This document shows positions 62,619-64,000 of a stretch of 64,000 nt of DNA, piece by piece (position 1 is the first letter of the stretch; each line of letters starts with the position of its first letter). The translations under genes were made by a program, and so were the position numbers. Origin of the DNA: Actinomycetes bacterium (GTDB taxonomy: Bacteria > Actinomycetota > Acidimicrobiia > Acidimicrobiales > Aldehydirespiratoraceae); contig JAJRXC010000029.1 in NCBI GenBank assembly GCA_024276495.1, forward strand, positions 1-64,000, read 5' to 3'. The notes beneath the pieces are model-generated. The model was given only the letters and a program-made list of their open reading frames with translations, did no database searches and was not told the DNA's origin.

Positions 62619-64000
62619 TTAGGCTCCGTCGGCGGCGACCCGACCCGAGGTGCGCTGGTGGAGACGCTCGGCGTGGGGATTGAGACCGACGAGGTGGGCG
62701 TCGATGTCGCGGTCGGCGAAGCGGGCGATGACCGCGTCGAGCGCCGCGACCGCCGACGTGTCCCAGATTCGGGCCGCGCTCAGGTCGATCTCGACTCGCG
62801 AGACCTTGACGGCGTCGTAGTCGAAGGAGTGGACGAGATCGTTGGTGGAGGCGAAGAAGAGCTCACCGCTGACCGCGTAGAGCCGCTCGACGTTGTCCGG
62901 GTCGACGACGCTCGTGACCTTGACGACCCCGGAGACGTGCCGGGCGAAGAACACCGCGGACAACACGACACCGACGACGACACCGTAGGCGAGGTTGTGG
63001 GTGATGACGACGATCGCGACCGTGGCGACGGTGACCGCGGTTTCGGTGTGCGGCGCCGCCTGCAGACTCGACGGCCTGATGCTGCGCCAGTTGAAGGTGC
63101 TGACCGACACCATGATCATCACCGCGACGAGGGCCGCCATGGGGATGCGGGCGACGAGCCCGCCGAGCCCGATGATCATGATCAGGAGGAACACACCGGA
63201 GGCGAGCGTGGAGAGCCTCGTTCGGCCGCCGGAGCGGTGGTTGATCATCGACTGGCCGATCATGGCGCAGCCGGCCATGCCACCGAGGAAGCCGGTGGCG
63301 ATGTTCGCGATGCCCTGACCGCGGGATTCGACGTTCTTGTCCGACGTCGTCTGGGTCAGGTCATCGAGTAGTTGGGCGGTGAGGAGCGACTCCAACAGCC
63401 CGACAAAGGCGAGGGTGATCGCGAACGGAAGGACGATGCCGAGAGTCTCGAAGGTGAACGGCACATCCGGCAGGCTCAACCCCGGCAGGGCGCTCGGCAG
63501 CTCGCCCATGTCGCCGACGGTCGGCAGGGAGAGGTCGAAACGCATCGCCAACCCCGCGAGCACGACGATCGCGACGAGGGGCGACGGCACGGCCGTCGTG
63601 AGGCGGGGCAGGCCGTAGATGATCCCGAGTCCGGCCGAGATGAACACGAAGTTCAAGGGAAGCTGCGACGCGTCAACGCCCTCCTCGGTGAGAAAGATCT
63701 GGGGAACCTGGGCGAGGAAGATGAGGATGGCGAGGGCGTTCACGAATCCGACCATCACGGTGCGCGGCACGAAACGCATGAGCGAACCGATGCCGAGGTA
63801 GCCGAGGCCGACCTGGATCACACCGGCGAGCACCGTCGCGGCGAAGAGGTAGGCGACGCCGTGCTCCTTCACCAGCGGCACGAGGACGAGCGCCATCGCC
63901 CCCGTCGCGGCGGAGATCATGCCGGAGCGGCCACCGGCGATGGAGATGATGATCGCAATCGAGAACGAGGCGTAGAGGCCGACCTTCGGGTCGACGCCGG
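62619..64000 (-). CDS. SulP-family anion transporter with STAS domain (5' end off window)
   Basis: The frame is open to the right edge and enters at the first membrane segments (GVDPKVGLYASF, GGRSGMISAATGAMALV), so only the N-terminus is missing. Ten or so membrane spans follow, with the conserved GLLESLLTAQLLDD and GCAMIGQSMINHRSGGRTRLS. The C-terminal STAS domain (RLYAVSGELFFASTNDLVHS, EIDLSAARIWDTSAVAALD) lies in the cytosol. SulP proteins carry sulfate, bicarbonate or organic anions; bicarbonate uptake would suit an autotroph but is only an inference. Confidence 0.93.
   Translation of the reverse strand, partial: GVDPKVGLYASFSIAIIISIAGGRSGMISAATGAMALVLVPLVKEHGVAYLFAATVLAGVIQVGLGYLGIGSLMRFVPRTVMVGFVNALAILIFLAQVPQIFLTEEGVDASQLPLNFVFISAGLGIIYGLPRLTTAVPSPLVAIVVLAGLAMRFDLSLPTVGDMGELPSALPGLSLPDVPFTFETLGIVLPFAITLAFVGLLESLLTAQLLDDLTQTTSDKNVESRGQGIANIATGFLGGMAGCAMIGQSMINHRSGGRTRLSTLASGVFLLIMIIGLGGLVARIPMAALVAVMIMVSVSTFNWRSIRPSSLQAAPHTETAVTVATVAIVVITHNLAYGVVVGVVLSAVFFARHVSGVVKVTSVVDPDNVERLYAVSGELFFASTNDLVHSFDYDAVKVSRVEIDLSAARIWDTSAVAALDAVIARFADRDIDAHLVGLNPHAERLHQRTSGRVAADGA

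Overview
This is a GC-rich actinobacterial window with dense, mostly coupled gene packing. Red-type RuBisCO with CbbX, an iniBAC-like dynamin operon, a decayed SLH-domain tail and a flavin/F420-type PPOX protein suggest an autotrophic or mixotrophic member of the Acidimicrobiia. That placement is an inference from gene content, not a tree.

Left part (1-13328). A minus-strand operon of small membrane proteins contains a DUF1059 protein (354-530) whose conserved first Cys codon is an in-frame TGA. A CooC-like ATPase and a LuxR-type regulator follow on the plus strand, then hypF on the minus strand. A minus-strand run then goes cbbY, a NagD-like HAD phosphatase, a peptide/nickel-type ABC transporter (four genes, one a permease-ATPase fusion), a DsrE-like protein and a methyltransferase. 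The DsrE gene (5857-6225) also has an in-frame TGA. It sits in a U-P-G-C motif, and the reading frame continues to a stop that overlaps the methyltransferase start. Both TGAs are followed at 18-21 nt by a 6-bp hairpin whose 5-nt loop has G at position 2, as expected of a bacterial SECIS. I read both as selenoproteins.

Calvin-cycle block (12564-26299). Divergent from cbbY lie cbbL-cbbS-cbbX-glpX. After the minus-strand cbbR come class I aldolase, class I phosphoribulokinase, transketolase, ribulose-phosphate epimerase, a second phosphoribulokinase of the other class, a NuoF-like flavoprotein and a GAPDH-like protein that has lost its catalytic Cys. Most neighbours overlap by a few bases. PGK and an active GAPDH are not in the window.

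Middle (26182-40714). There is an esterase lipoprotein and a hemerythrin-like protein. A MarR-controlled operon encodes a small monooxygenase-like protein, MarR and sulfatases. Of three sulfatase genes, the second has an in-frame TGA and the third an in-frame TAG. Then come an SDR, a GGDEF-EAL protein, a PF10118-like protein divergent from a TetR regulator, uridine phosphorylase, DUF1269, a 2OG-Fe(II) oxygenase and a small repeat protein.

Ini block (40850-50970). A LuxR/ATPase regulator precedes iniB-like, iniA-like and iniC-like genes, a second IniB-type protein, and a membrane-anchored Hsp70-like protein. Both IniB-type genes carry the same upstream palindromes, so the set is probably one regulon.

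Right part (50979-64000). This holds a frameshifted regulator remnant, a PPOX protein, an AraC regulator, a SHOCT protein, a secreted protein with a two-component system, an amidohydrolase plus enolase-superfamily pair, MmcQ/YjbR and LigB-like proteins, an SLH remnant, an acyltransferase-3/SGNH protein, an unknown protein and a SulP transporter that runs off the right edge. I saw no tRNA, rRNA, CRISPR array or insertion sequence.
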